Positions 23,517-32,323 of a DNA stretch of 64,000 bases are shown here, piece after piece. Positions within the stretch are counted from its first letter, which is position 1. Each line of letters starts with the position of its first letter. Source of the stretch: JAXLSZ01 sp046330315 (GTDB taxonomy: Bacteria; Actinomycetota; Thermoleophilia; Solirubrobacterales; 70-9). The DNA lies in assembly GCA_046330315.1 (NCBI GenBank), contig JAXLSZ010000005.1, positions 248,001 to 312,000 on the forward strand. The letters are read 5' to 3'. The notes under the pieces are model-generated. The model saw nothing but the letters and a program-made list of their open reading frames with translations. It was not told the origin of the DNA and did not search any database. Position numbers and translations under genes: made by a program.

Positions 23517-24998
23517 TCAGGCAGCTTCGGGCAGACCCCCAGCCCCGAGCCGGGGCACGGGAAGGCGCCGGAGATCGTTTGGCTCGATCTTTCCCAGTCC
23601 TCCGCCATAGGTACGGCCGAATGCGCGCAAGATCTCGGCGTTCGCTTCGTCTTCGAGCACGGCCCGCAGCGCCAGCCGGTCCACCCCTTCCTTCACCCAA
23701 AGATTGAGGAGCGAGGTCATGCAGCGAGCGCCGCTCTCATTCCGGACGAAGCGGGCCCGCTGCCGGGACATGTACGTCACGAAGAAGTCTGGCACCGGCA
23801 CCCGCTCAACGCCATACCAAGGGTTCCGAGTCCGGCAATTAAACCGCTCGGGCAGCCCCAAGCTCTCGCCGTGGTCGATGTAGCGCAGCACGCGAGTCCC
23901 GGCCAGTTCGGCCCTGGGAACGTGGCACCAGAGGAGCCACGAGCGGGCGCCGGCCGCCTTGCGCTGCCGCCAAAAGCTGCGGGTGACCGGCGACCCATTC
24001 TCCGGCAGATCCTTGGCGCCCAGCACGACCGGAACGAGGTATTCGGCCTCGATGCCCCACTCATCGACCTGCGCCTGCGTTAGGCAGAAGAATGAATTGT
24101 CGCCGCTGCCGATCCCGCGGCGAATGCGCGCGTACTCACCGAGCTGTGCCGGCCGATCGCGCGTCAGTTTGGCGATCCGCTCGGCCCGTGACGGGAGGAG
24201 TGGCGTCCACGGTAACCCCGCAGACGTCTCATCGCTCCCGATCTCTATGTGACGACCAAGCTCAACTGTGCTGTCGAGGCTGGCCTCAGTCAGTCGTAGC
24301 CGGCCGTTTGGCTTGGCGGTTTTCGTCGCGATCGTGATCGCCGAGGTCGTGAGCACGCCGTCAAACGCAAGCTCGTCCATCTCGAGGACGATGACGTCCT
24401 CGATGCGACACTGACCGAGGAGCGCCTCCTTGACCGCGGCACCGTACCGGGCGTCGAGGAACTCGGTGGGCGTGATGAAGGCGAGGCGACCGCCGTCCCG
24501 CAGCCGCAGGAGCGCCTCCAGGAAGAAGTAGACATAGCTCCCGGAGAGCCGGCTCACGGTCGTAGAGAAAGCGTTCGAGTAGCGCTCCGCAAGCGCCTTG
24601 TGCTCCTGGGTCAAGTTGTGGTGGCGAATGTAGGGCGGGTTGGCAATCACGGCGTCGAATTCCGTCGCGGTGAAAGGCCACATTGCGGGAGCCAGGAAAT
24701 CGCCTCTTACGATCTCCAGATCGCCGCCCTGGCTTGCAAGCGCGTCGTTCGCGAGACGCACTGCCTCGGGGTCAACGTCGCAGCCGAAGCGTTTTGGTCC
24801 GGGTCCGACGGCGCGGAGGAGAGCACCGCCGCCGACCCCCGGGTCCAGCACAGTCTCCGGATCAATCTCACCTACGGCCTCTGCCAGGAAGCTCGCAATG
24901 GGCTCCGGAGTGAAGAACTGTCCCAGCTCGTAGCGCCGCTCGCGCGAGTGGATCAGATCGAGAGTCTCCTCGGGGGTCGACGCGAGCAGTTCCGCCAT
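23517..24998 (-). CDS. N6-adenine DNA methyltransferase (type II, Eco57I-like)
   Basis: A 493-residue gamma-class adenine methyltransferase. The SAM-binding motif is LDPGVGGGAL (residues 51-60), the catalytic NPPY is at 120-123, and the N-terminal segment GQFFTPEPIASFLAE is typical of Eco57I/TaqI-type enzymes. The C-terminal 250 residues hold the target-recognition region. It protects the host from the adjacent endonuclease, so it should modify the same site. The ATG at 24998 (MAELLAST) is chosen; the frame extends 26 codons upstream with no conserved sequence. The end lies 33 bp before the endonuclease ATG. Confidence 0.9.
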   Translation of the reverse strand: MAELLASTPEETLDLIHSRERRYELGQFFTPEPIASFLAEAVGEIDPETVLDPGVGGGALLRAVGPGPKRFGCDVDPEAVRLANDALASQGGDLEIVRGDFLAPAMWPFTATEFDAVIANPPYIRHHNLTQEHKALAERYSNAFSTTVSRLSGSYVYFFLEALLRLRDGGRLAFITPTEFLDARYGAAVKEALLGQCRIEDVIVLEMDELAFDGVLTTSAITIATKTAKPNGRLRLTEASLDSTVELGRHIEIGSDETSAGLPWTPLLPSRAERIAKLTRDRPAQLGEYARIRRGIGSGDNSFFCLTQAQVDEWGIEAEYLVPVVLGAKDLPENGSPVTRSFWRQRKAAGARSWLLWCHVPRAELAGTRVLRYIDHGESLGLPERFNCRTRNPWYGVERVPVPDFFVTYMSRQRARFVRNESGARCMTSLLNLWVKEGVDRLALRAVLEDEANAEILRAFGRTYGGGLGKIEPNDLRRLPVPRLGAGGLPEAA

Positions 24999-25157
24999 TC
25001 CGTCGATCGTAGGGGCGGGGTCGGATTGCGCCGGCACCTCTGGTCTAGCTCTCTGGGGGCGGCTTTCACCCCCCAAAAGCGAGGCTGATCTCCTAGGCGA
25101 GACCAGCCATGGGTCGCGTCCCCCAACCGCTGTAAATAGCTGAGCCCGTCAAGGGCA

Positions 25158-25209
25158 CGGCGTAGGTTCCCCCAAGTCATTGCCAAGACCAGAAGGGAGA
25201 CCTACGCCG
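25158..25209. promoter_or_regulatory. 10-bp inverted repeat across the integrase start
   Basis: CGGCGTAGGT at 25158-25167 is the exact reverse complement of 25200-25209, with 32 bases between. The right arm ends on the first base of the integrase GTG and follows its GGGAGA ribosome site. It may be an operator or an RNA structure that hides the start. Confidence 0.5.
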
Positions 25210-26055
25210 TGAGAAGAACGCTACCGCCGTCGGCGGAGATAGAGCGCAAGATCGACGAGCTGCTGGCCAGCGGAGTCGTCGCCGAAGACGACGAGGGCTG
25301 GACCAACAAGACGCTGACCCGGCTCGGTCAGATCCTCGACGTTGCCGTCCGCTACGAGCTGATCGACCACAACCCGGGTCAAGACCAAGGTCGTCAAGCT
25401 GAAGGAGGCGGAGCCCCGCCGGGCCCGCCTCACCGGCGAGCAGGTCCAGGTCCTCCTGAAGGCGGCGGGATCGAACCGCGCACTCCTGGCTACCGCGATC
25501 ATGGCCGGTGGGCTTCGCGTCTCCGAACTGATCCACCTGAGACGGCGAGACCTTGACTTGCCCAATGGCGCGCTCTCCGTCACAGCTGCGAAGACAGCCG
25601 CCGGCGTTCGCCGCGTCTCTTTGGATCCCGAGCTGGTGCAGGTACTGCGTGAGCACAAGATGGCGTCGAAGTGGAGTCAGCCCGACGACTTCGTCTTTCC
25701 TGGGCGATTCCGGGACCAACCCCGCGAGCGGAACAGCGTCCGCACCCGGGTTCTCTACACGGCGATCGACCTCGCCAACAAAGCGCTGGCCGAGGAGGAC
25801 CAACCATCGCTGCCAGAGGGCATCACTTTCCACTCGCTGCGCCGCACCTACGCGGCCCTCCGAGCATCCTGCGATCACCGCTGCCCAGATGGGGCACCGC
25901 GATCCGCGCATGACCCTCCGCGTCTACACAGACGTCACCGGGATGGCACCCAAGACGAGCATGGGGCTCTGCTCAAGGACGCCGATTGGGCACCGTTGGG
26001 CACTGGAGCCACTTCACCGGAGGCCAAGCCGGGTGAGCAGCTCGCGCTCGGCCAC
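25209..26055 (+). pseudogene. Tyrosine-family integrase, frameshifted
   Basis: The site-specific recombinase expected to have integrated the element. The GTG start gives a segment with TNKTLTRLGQILDVAVRYELIDHNP. Homology then continues in the next frame from about 25372 (RVKTKVVKLK) through AGGLRVSELIHLRRRDLD (catalytic Arg) and FHSLRRTY (HxxR). It shifts again near 25860 to GHRDPRMTLRVYTDV, with the catalytic His and Tyr, and probably once more near 25950. All catalytic motifs are recognisable but lie in different frames, so the gene is dead unless these are sequencing errors. The end lies about 35 bp from the tRNA-Asp, the normal place for an integrase using that site. Confidence 0.8.
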
Positions 26056-26082
26056 CCCGAAACCGAGTCACTTGCAGCACAA

Positions 26083-26164
<82 letters not shown>

Positions 26165-26257
26165 GAGGCGTTGCGGGACCGTGCGGGGCCCGCTGACGCG
26201 ATTATCACGGGGGGCGCGCGGCCGGCCCCCCGATCGCTCCAGGTTAGGGGATCCCGG

Positions 26258-26476
26258 CTAACCCCCGCCGGCCGGCTCGGGCCTCACCTGCGTGGCGACG
26301 GGGCCCTTGGGGCCGTGGGTCGGCTCGTAGCTGACCCGGGCGCCGTCCTCGAGGCTGCGGAAGCCCTCGGCCTGGATCTCGGAGTGATGGACGAAGAGAT
26401 CATCCCCGCCGTCGTCGGGCGTGATGAAGCCGTAGCCCTTCTCGTTGCTGAACCATTTCACGACCCCTGTTGCCAT
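26258..26476 (-). CDS. Cold-shock domain protein
   Basis: A 72-residue single cold-shock domain with both RNA-binding motifs: KGYGFITP (RNP1) and DLFVHHSE (RNP2). Such proteins bind single-stranded RNA or DNA and melt secondary structure. The ATG at 26476 follows a GGAGGAG ribosome site; the longer upstream frame is not used. It is transcribed away from the FAH-family gene, with 61 bp between the starts. Confidence 0.93.
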   Translation of the reverse strand: MATGVVKWFSNEKGYGFITPDDGGDDLFVHHSEIQAEGFRSLEDGARVSYEPTHGPKGPVATQVRPEPAGGG

Positions 26477-26537
26477 CGGCTCCTCCGTTCCTCGTGCGAC
26501 CGGGCAACGGTAACGCATCGAGGCTAGGCTCCTCCCG

Positions 26538-27380
26538 GTGAGACTGGTCACCTACTCGAGCCCGGCCGGCCCCCGCGCCGGAGTCCTCACCGAGGGCGGG
26601 TTGGTGGATGCCTGGACCCTCCTGGGCGAGCCCTCGCGGGCGAGCCTGCGGGAGCTGATCGCCGAGCAGCGCCTCGGCGAGCTGGCCGCGGGGGCGGCGG
26701 GGGGCGCCGAGGCGGTGGAGGGAGCGGCCCTGCTGGCGCCGATCCCCGACCCCGAGAAGATCGTCTGCATCGGCCTGAACTACCGCAGCCACGCGGCCGA
26801 GGCGGGGCTGGAGGCACCGTCGAGCCCGGCGATCTTCGGCAAGTTCCGCAACGCCCTGGCCGCCCCCGGGGCGACCGTGACCCTTCCCGCCGCCAGCGCC
26901 AAGGTGGATTACGAGGCCGAGGTCGCCTTCGTGGTCGGCCGCCGCGCTCGCCAGGTGGGGGTGGGGCAGGCACTCGGCCACATCGCCGGCTACACGCTGC
27001 TCAACGACCTCTCGGCACGCGACCTGCAGTTCGCCACCCCGCAGTGGATGGCGGGAAAGGTCTTCGACGGCTCCGCTCCCTGCGGGCCCGCGATCGTCAC
27101 CCCCGAGGAGGCCGGCCCGCACGACGCGATCGAGATCTCCCTGACGCTGAACGGGGAGACGATGCAGTCCGCCTCCACCTCCGACCTGATCTTCCCGATC
27201 CCCGAGCTCCTCGCCCACCTCTCGACGCTGATGACCCTGGAGCCCGGCGACATCGTCTCCACCGGTACGCCGGCCGGGGTCGGAAGCGTGCGCCGGCCCC
27301 GGGTCTGGCTATCCGACGGCGACCGGGTCGTGGTCAGCTCGCCCACCCTGGGGGAGCTGGAAACGGCGATCGCCCGCTGA
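26538..27380 (+). CDS. Fumarylacetoacetate hydrolase family protein
   Basis: A 280-residue protein of the FAH fold. The N-terminal 70 residues match the small domain found in bacterial acylpyruvase-type members. The catalytic region has IGLNYRSHAAEAG, metal ligands in DYEAEVAFVVG and NDLSARDLQ, and the C-terminal GDIVSTGTPAGVG. The family hydrolyses or decarboxylates beta-diketones and oxaloacetate-like acids with Mg or Mn. The substrate is not predictable here. It starts with GTG. A cold-shock gene lies divergently upstream and a secreted protease gene converges from the right. Confidence 0.9.
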   Translation: MRLVTYSSPAGPRAGVLTEGGLVDAWTLLGEPSRASLRELIAEQRLGELAAGAAGGAEAVEGAALLAPIPDPEKIVCIGLNYRSHAAEAGLEAPSSPAIFGKFRNALAAPGATVTLPAASAKVDYEAEVAFVVGRRARQVGVGQALGHIAGYTLLNDLSARDLQFATPQWMAGKVFDGSAPCGPAIVTPEEAGPHDAIEISLTLNGETMQSASTSDLIFPIPELLAHLSTLMTLEPGDIVSTGTPAGVGSVRRPRVWLSDGDRVVVSSPTLGELETAIAR

Positions 27381-27437
27381 GGCTCCCGTGGCATCGGCAA
27401 CCCCCGCATCCTCCGGGCGGGCGGACACCCCCGGGCC

Positions 27438-28526
27438 TCAGGGGCGCAGGGCGGTGAGCTCGAAGGGCCCGGAACCGGAGTCGCGGCTGACCACGGCGCG
27501 CAATCGGGCCTGACCGCAGACGGTGAAGCGCAACGACTCCGCGGGCCCCGGGCGGTCCGAGGAGGCGAGCAGGTGCCCCGAGGCGTCGTGGAGGGCGAGC
27601 CCGTAGTCGGCCCCGGCAGGCCCGCGCAGGCGCAGGTCCAGCGTGCCGTCCAGCGGTGTCCGCAGCGGGAAGGCCACGCGGGCCCTTGCCGCCGTCAGGG
27701 AGCCCGAGTACCCGACGCTGGTGCGGCCCTTCCAGGGATTCAGCGTGTCCTCGCGAATCGCCGCGAATGCGTCGGCGTCGGGCTTCAGCAGGTTGGTCCA
27801 GGCCCACCGCACGGGGGCCCTGCGGAAGCGCTGGAAGGCGAAGCTCTCGGCGAAGCCCTCGCCGGGGTCGCGGTAGTAGTTGACCCCCTCGTCGCCCGGG
27901 AAGAGGTGGCCCTGGCGGGTCAGCTGGCAGACCCGCATGTAGGTGGTCCAGCGCTTCGTGCCCCAGTAGACGGTGGGGAGGAAGGGAGGGTTGCTGCGGT
28001 GCTGGGCGACGTGGTGGCCGTACTCGTGGGCGATCACGAAGGCGCGGGTCGCACCGTCGGGCGAGCGGTGGCCGCTGCCGTTGATGAACATCAGGTCCTG
28101 GCCGATGTGGTAGCAGGCGAGGGCACCCGAGCCGCAGGCGGCGGAGACCTCCGTCCCGGTCACCAACCGCACGGTGAGCAGGTTGATCTCCCCCGCATGG
28201 GGGAGCGTGCCGAGCAGGTCGGCGATCCCCTGTGGACTGTCGGCGTTGCAGGTCCGCCTGCAGGCGGCGGACACGGCGATCCGGACCCTGCGGCCGCGGC
28301 CGTCGTGCACCGAGTAGCGGCGGGCGGGGGCGCTCGGGATCGCCCGTGCCGCGGCGCGGCGCGAGCCGTCGATCAGCGTGTCGCGCTGCCGGGGCAGCGG
28401 CAGCGGCGGGACCGCGAGTTCCGGGCCCGCGGGGAGCGGGGCCCGGGTCGGGCGGGCGGAGGCGCCGGTTGCAGGCGCCAGCAGGCAGAGCGCCGCGAGG
28501 GCCAGCGCGATCGGGGCCCGGGTCAC
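27438..28526 (-). CDS. Secreted zinc metalloprotease-like protein (HEYGHH)
   Basis: A 362-residue protein with an N-terminal signal peptide (residues 1-25, Ala/Leu core ending ASARP). The zinc site is IAHEYGHHVAQH, with a downstream Glu in GEGFAESFA as third ligand, as in putative neutral zinc metallopeptidases. The C-terminal 90 residues (VAFPLRTPLDGTLDLRLRGP) form a beta-sandwich-like domain typical of secreted proteases. Its GTG overlaps the stop of the upstream peptidoglycan-binding gene (GTGA), so the two are coupled. Likely role: extracellular or wall-associated proteolysis. Confidence 0.82.
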   Translation of the reverse strand: MTRAPIALALAALCLLAPATGASARPTRAPLPAGPELAVPPLPLPRQRDTLIDGSRRAAARAIPSAPARRYSVHDGRGRRVRIAVSAACRRTCNADSPQGIADLLGTLPHAGEINLLTVRLVTGTEVSAACGSGALACYHIGQDLMFINGSGHRSPDGATRAFVIAHEYGHHVAQHRSNPPFLPTVYWGTKRWTTYMRVCQLTRQGHLFPGDEGVNYYRDPGEGFAESFAFQRFRRAPVRWAWTNLLKPDADAFAAIREDTLNPWKGRTSVGYSGSLTAARARVAFPLRTPLDGTLDLRLRGPAGADYGLALHDASGHLLASSDRPGPAESLRFTVCGQARLRAVVSRDSGSGPFELTALRP

Positions 28527-29785
28527 GGGCGCGGGCCCGGGTCGATCTCGTAGGCGCGGGCCGGCAGGGTTGCGGAGAGCGGCTCGCGAGGCGAGGCGGT
28601 CGAGGCGGAGGCGCCGGCGAGGCGCGCGACCCGGTTCTTCGGCCGCACACCCCAGCGGACCCTCACCGGACGCACCCGCAGCAGGCGCCGCCAGGTCCTC
28701 TGGCCTATCACCCCGCTGGCCGGAAGCCCGCGGGCGCTCTGGAACGAGCGCACGGCCGCGTAGGTCCTGCGGCCGAAGATCCCGGTGATCGGCAGGCGCC
28801 GAGAGCCCGCCGCGGCCAGGTGCTGCTGGGCCCAGACCACCAGGTCCCCGCGGCTGCCCCGGCTCAGGGTCGGGTTGCCGGTGACCTTCCGGTAGCCGGC
28901 GATCGGCCCCGGTACGGCCGAGCCGAGGGCGTCCCACTGGCGGGCGCTCGTCTCCTGCCAGTCCCACCAGCTCGGCGGGCCGTCGCCGTAGTTGACCGCG
29001 AAGCGGCGGAAGCGCTTGAGCTGGACGGGCCCGACCCCGCCGTAGGTCTGCCCGAGGGGGTAGATCGGCCGGCCGAAAACCCGGTTGTAGAAGTAGGTGT
29101 GCTCGAAGACGGTCCGCACCGAGGTGCCGATCGCGTCCCAGTACATCTGCGGCTGGTTGTACTGGGCGCCGCCGGGGCCGAGGAAGACCGAGTAGGGAAA
29201 GGAGGGGTGGTAGTCCACGTAGGGGAAGCCGGCCAGGGAGACCGGGAACGCCCTGCCGATGCGGGCCCGCAGCGCCCTGACGTAGCGGTCCGCAGAGGCG
29301 TAGCGCCCCTCGTAGGAGGCCTCCGCGTCGATCACCAGGCAGTCGGCGCCCCGCCTCACCGAGGCCGCGCCGACCTTGGCCTCCCCGAGCGGATGGTTGC
29401 CGTAGACGAACTGCCAGGCGCAGACGTCGAGGCCGCCGCGGTGAAGGCGCGCGACCAGGGGCCGGTTGAACTGGCTCCAGGTGTCGTTGCTGTCCCCGGA
29501 CTTGATGTAGACCGTCCCGATGCCGTTGCGCCGGGCCCGCGAGACGATGCGGTCCAGGTTGCCGCCCTCGGAGCGCGAGACGTACCAGATCCACATGCCG
29601 TGGCGATCGAAGGCCGTCTTGCCCGAGCCCCCGCTGCCCGGATCCGAGCCACCCGGGGTTCCCGTCCCGCCCGTCGCCGCGCCGGCGCCGGGGACCGGCG
29701 CCAGGCAGAGGGCGAGGGTCGCGGTGAGTGCGAGCGCCAGGATGCGCCCGCGGGTTGCCACGGCTGTCGTCGGCCTCACGCTCAT
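28523..29785 (-). CDS. Secreted protein with peptidoglycan-binding domain
   Basis: A 420-residue exported protein. The signal peptide spans residues 1-36, followed by a Gly/Ser linker. A TIM-barrel-like domain (GMWIWYV, DCLVIDAEASYEG, PQMYWDAIG) resembles glycoside-hydrolase-like folds. The C-terminal peptidoglycan-binding type 1 domain runs through LPITGIFGRRTYAAVRSFQSARGLPASGVIGQRTW. It probably acts on or anchors to the cell wall. The acid residues of the barrel suggest enzymatic activity, but the substrate is unknown. It is the first gene of a two-gene leftward operon, opposite a polysaccharide deacetylase gene that also modifies envelope sugars. Confidence 0.82.
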   Translation of the reverse strand: MSVRPTTAVATRGRILALALTATLALCLAPVPGAGAATGGTGTPGGSDPGSGGSGKTAFDRHGMWIWYVSRSEGGNLDRIVSRARRNGIGTVYIKSGDSNDTWSQFNRPLVARLHRGGLDVCAWQFVYGNHPLGEAKVGAASVRRGADCLVIDAEASYEGRYASADRYVRALRARIGRAFPVSLAGFPYVDYHPSFPYSVFLGPGGAQYNQPQMYWDAIGTSVRTVFEHTYFYNRVFGRPIYPLGQTYGGVGPVQLKRFRRFAVNYGDGPPSWWDWQETSARQWDALGSAVPGPIAGYRKVTGNPTLSRGSRGDLVVWAQQHLAAAGSRRLPITGIFGRRTYAAVRSFQSARGLPASGVIGQRTWRRLLRVRPVRVRWGVRPKNRVARLAGASASTASPREPLSATLPARAYEIDPGPRP

Positions 29786-29866
29786 CTCAACACGGTAGGG
29801 CCGATCGGGCTGCGGTGGCAAGGGGATCGGCTCGCCGGCAGCCTCGGGGGCCCACGGGCCCCTAGT

Positions 29867-31144
29867 ATGCCGACCCGACCCCGCCGGCCTCCCCCCGCGC
29901 TCTCCTTGCCCGCTGCCCGCAAGATCTCTTGCATCGCCCTGGCCGTGGCGTCCGCGGCCCGGATCGCCCTGGCGGCGGCGGGCGCGGCTTGCGTCGCCCT
30001 GGCGGCGGCGGGCGCGGCGCAGGCCGGGCCCGCCGCGGCGAGCCCCGTGCCGGCCCCCGCGAACACCGTGGTCCGCGCTTCCCTCTCCCAGGCGGGGCGC
30101 AGCCTGATCGTCAGCCTGCGCACCACCGAGCCGGTGGCGCTGCGGCGCCTTCCCCGCCTTCCCCGCTTCGCGCGGCCGCGGGCCAACTACCTCTGCCTCG
30201 CCCTGCGGCGAGCGGCCGGGAGCCACGAGAAGCGCCTCTGCCTGGGCGGGCGGACCGGCTCGCGGCGCCGGATCGGCCTGACCAGGCTGCGAGCGGACGG
30301 CAGCACGATCGCCACCTCGACGCTGCCCGCGACGGTCAAGCGCCCCGCCCCGGCGAAGCTCGTCGTCACCCTGATCCCAGGCGAGGCCGGGCTCACCCCG
30401 CGCCGTTATGCCTGGAGGGCGCTGATGGCGACCGGCGGCTGCGGGCCGGCGCACGCCTGCATGAGCCGCTTCCCGGCGGCCCGCGAGGGCACCTTCCGCC
30501 TGCGCCCGGTCCGTGCGGTGGGCTGCACCGGCGGCTCGGCCGGGCTGGTCAGGCACGGCTCGAGAGAGCGCAAGGTCGTCGCCCTCACCTTCGACGACGG
30601 GCCGAGCGCCTACACCTCGGGGTTCCTCTCGGTGCTCCGCCGCAAGCACGTCAACGGGACCTTCTTCGAGATCGGCCAGGAGATGGCCGGCAACGCCGGG
30701 CTGATGCGGCGGATACTCGCCCAGGGCAACGAGATCGGCAACCACACCATGCATCACGGCTTCTACCCGGGCTACGCCGACCTCGCCGCGACCAGCGCCC
30801 GGATCGAGCGCCTCACCCACTTCCGCCCCTGCCTCTTTCGGCCACCGGGGGGTGGCTACAACTCCTCCGTCGTGGCGGCGGCCGGGGCCGCCGGGATGAA
30901 GACGATCATCTGGGACGTCGATCCGGTCGACTGGTCCACCCCCGGAAGCGGCGCCGTCTACAGCCGGGTGGTCGGGGCGGCGCGCCCGGGGTCGATCATC
31001 CTCATGCACGACGGCGGCGGGCCCCGCGGCGGGACCCTCGCCGCCCTGCCGGCGATCATCGACACCCTGCGGGCCCGCGGCTACCGCTTCGCCACGGTCA
31101 GCGCCCTGCTCGGCAAGCGGATGATCTACCGCCCCTACGGCTGA
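29867..31144 (+). CDS. Secreted polysaccharide deacetylase (NodB domain)
   Basis: A 425-residue protein. The N-terminus is a long Ala-rich export signal; a 150-residue region of unknown fold precedes the NodB homology domain. Catalytic motifs are TFDDGPS near residues 241-247, the metal-binding EIGNHTMHHG, RPPGGGYN, and ILMHDGGG near the C-terminus. The family removes N- or O-acetyl groups from chitin, peptidoglycan or other sugars. The ATG at 29867 is chosen; the open frame upstream is antisense to the neighbour. It is divergent from the peptidoglycan-binding protein gene, 81 bp apart. Confidence 0.9.
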   Translation: MPTRPRRPPPALSLPAARKISCIALAVASAARIALAAAGAACVALAAAGAAQAGPAAASPVPAPANTVVRASLSQAGRSLIVSLRTTEPVALRRLPRLPRFARPRANYLCLALRRAAGSHEKRLCLGGRTGSRRRIGLTRLRADGSTIATSTLPATVKRPAPAKLVVTLIPGEAGLTPRRYAWRALMATGGCGPAHACMSRFPAAREGTFRLRPVRAVGCTGGSAGLVRHGSRERKVVALTFDDGPSAYTSGFLSVLRRKHVNGTFFEIGQEMAGNAGLMRRILAQGNEIGNHTMHHGFYPGYADLAATSARIERLTHFRPCLFRPPGGGYNSSVVAAAGAAGMKTIIWDVDPVDWSTPGSGAVYSRVVGAARPGSIILMHDGGGPRGGTLAALPAIIDTLRARGYRFATVSALLGKRMIYRPYG

Positions 31145-31190
31145 GCCGCCCGGTCACGGTCGCCCGCTCCCAAGCCCCGCCCCAACCGCC

Positions 31191-31234
31191 GAACGTCCCG
31201 GAGTACCCCGTATAGGCACAACTCCGGGACGTTC
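31191..31234. terminator. Bidirectional terminator hairpin
   Basis: A perfect 14-bp inverted repeat, GAACGTCCCGGAGT at 31191-31204 and its complement at 31221-31234, with a 16-nt loop. It lies between two converging stops (deacetylase and CitE-like lyase), so it can end transcription from both sides. No U tract is present. Confidence 0.75.
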
Positions 31235-31242
31235 AGGGTGAG

Positions 31243-32280
31243 CTACGGTGAGCCGCGGGGTTCGGAGCGCTCGGATTCGAGCTCGGCCTTGCGCGGGCGC
31301 AGGCGGCGCTCGGCGTCGCGGTCGCGCTCGTCGATCTGCTCGAGCTTGGCGAGCAGGTTCTCGGCCATGCGGATCGAGGCGGCGTCGATCAGGCGCCCGT
31401 CGAGGGAGACGGCGCCCTTGCCCTCGGTGGCGGCCTGCTCCATCGCCTCGATGATCCGGTGAGTGCGCTCCACGACGTGCTGGTCGGGGGTGAACACCCG
31501 GTTGGCGAGCTCGATTTGGGCCGGGTGGATCGCCCACTTGCCCTCGTAGCCGAGGACGGCGGCCCTCCCGGCGGCGGCGAGGTAGCCGTCGGGGTCGGTG
31601 AAATCGCCGAACGGGCCGTCGATCGGCCGCAGGCCGTTGGCGCGGCAGGCGACGGCGATCCGCGCCAGCGCGAAGTGCCACTGGTCGCCCCAGTGGCGCT
31701 CCCGCTCGCCGCCCGGCTCACCGGTCAGCACCGAGTAGCCGGGCTCGACGCCGCCGATCGAGGTCGTGTGGCTCTGCATCGAGGCGGCGTAGTCGGCGAC
31801 CCCGAAGACCATCGCCTCCATGCGCTCGGGGCAGGCGCGCCCGATCTCCTCGACCCGGGACATGCCCTGCGCCGTTTCGATCAGCACCGAGATCCCGATC
31901 CGGTGCTCGAGCCCGGTCGCGACCTCGATCTGGTCCAGCAGGGTGGCGACCAGCTCGACGTCGGCCGGGGCGCCGACCTTGGGCACCGTGATCGTGTCCA
32001 GCGCCCGTCCGCCCTGCTCGATGACGTCGACGAGGTCCCGGTAGCACCAGTGGGTGTCGAGCCCGTTGATCCGCACCGAGACCGAGGCGGGCGACCACTC
32101 GAGGTCGCAAAGAGCCTCGATCACGCTGGCCCGGGCGCCGACCTTGTCGTCGGGGGCGACCGCGTCCTCGAGATCGAGCATCACCACGTCGGCGCCGAGC
32201 CCGGGCGCCTTCTCCAGCATCCCCCGGTTGCTGCCGGGGACCGCCAGCTCGGAGCGGTGAAGGCGGGTGGGGCGCTTCAT
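31243..32280 (-). CDS. CitE-like acyl-CoA lyase (HpcH/HpaI fold)
   Basis: A 345-residue TIM-barrel protein of the malyl-CoA/citramalyl-CoA lyase (CitE-like, Mcl) group. Visible landmarks are RSELAVPGSN, VVMLDLEDAVAPDDK with acidic metal ligands, VRINGLDT, ITVPKV, ISVLIETAQG with the metal-binding Glu, and WAIHPAQIELAN. The family cleaves or forms beta-hydroxyacyl-CoA thioesters such as malyl-CoA. The C-terminus has a charged extension. The ATG at 32280 (MKRPTRLHRSEL) is preferred to one four codons upstream. No pathway partners are adjacent, so the substrate is unassigned. Confidence 0.87.
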   Translation of the reverse strand: MKRPTRLHRSELAVPGSNRGMLEKAPGLGADVVMLDLEDAVAPDDKVGARASVIEALCDLEWSPASVSVRINGLDTHWCYRDLVDVIEQGGRALDTITVPKVGAPADVELVATLLDQIEVATGLEHRIGISVLIETAQGMSRVEEIGRACPERMEAMVFGVADYAASMQSHTTSIGGVEPGYSVLTGEPGGERERHWGDQWHFALARIAVACRANGLRPIDGPFGDFTDPDGYLAAAGRAAVLGYEGKWAIHPAQIELANRVFTPDQHVVERTHRIIEAMEQAATEGKGAVSLDGRLIDAASIRMAENLLAKLEQIDERDRDAERRLRPRKAELESERSEPRGSP

Positions 32281-32323
32281 CGGATCTCCCACCCTATCCG
32301 CCGGTGGGCAGCGAGGACCACCC

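Noticed and set aside
28232..29866. N-terminal extension of the polysaccharide deacetylase frame, making it 970 codons
   Set aside because: The extension lies antisense over two secreted-protein genes and has shadow composition; a signal-bearing start at 29867 fits the family.
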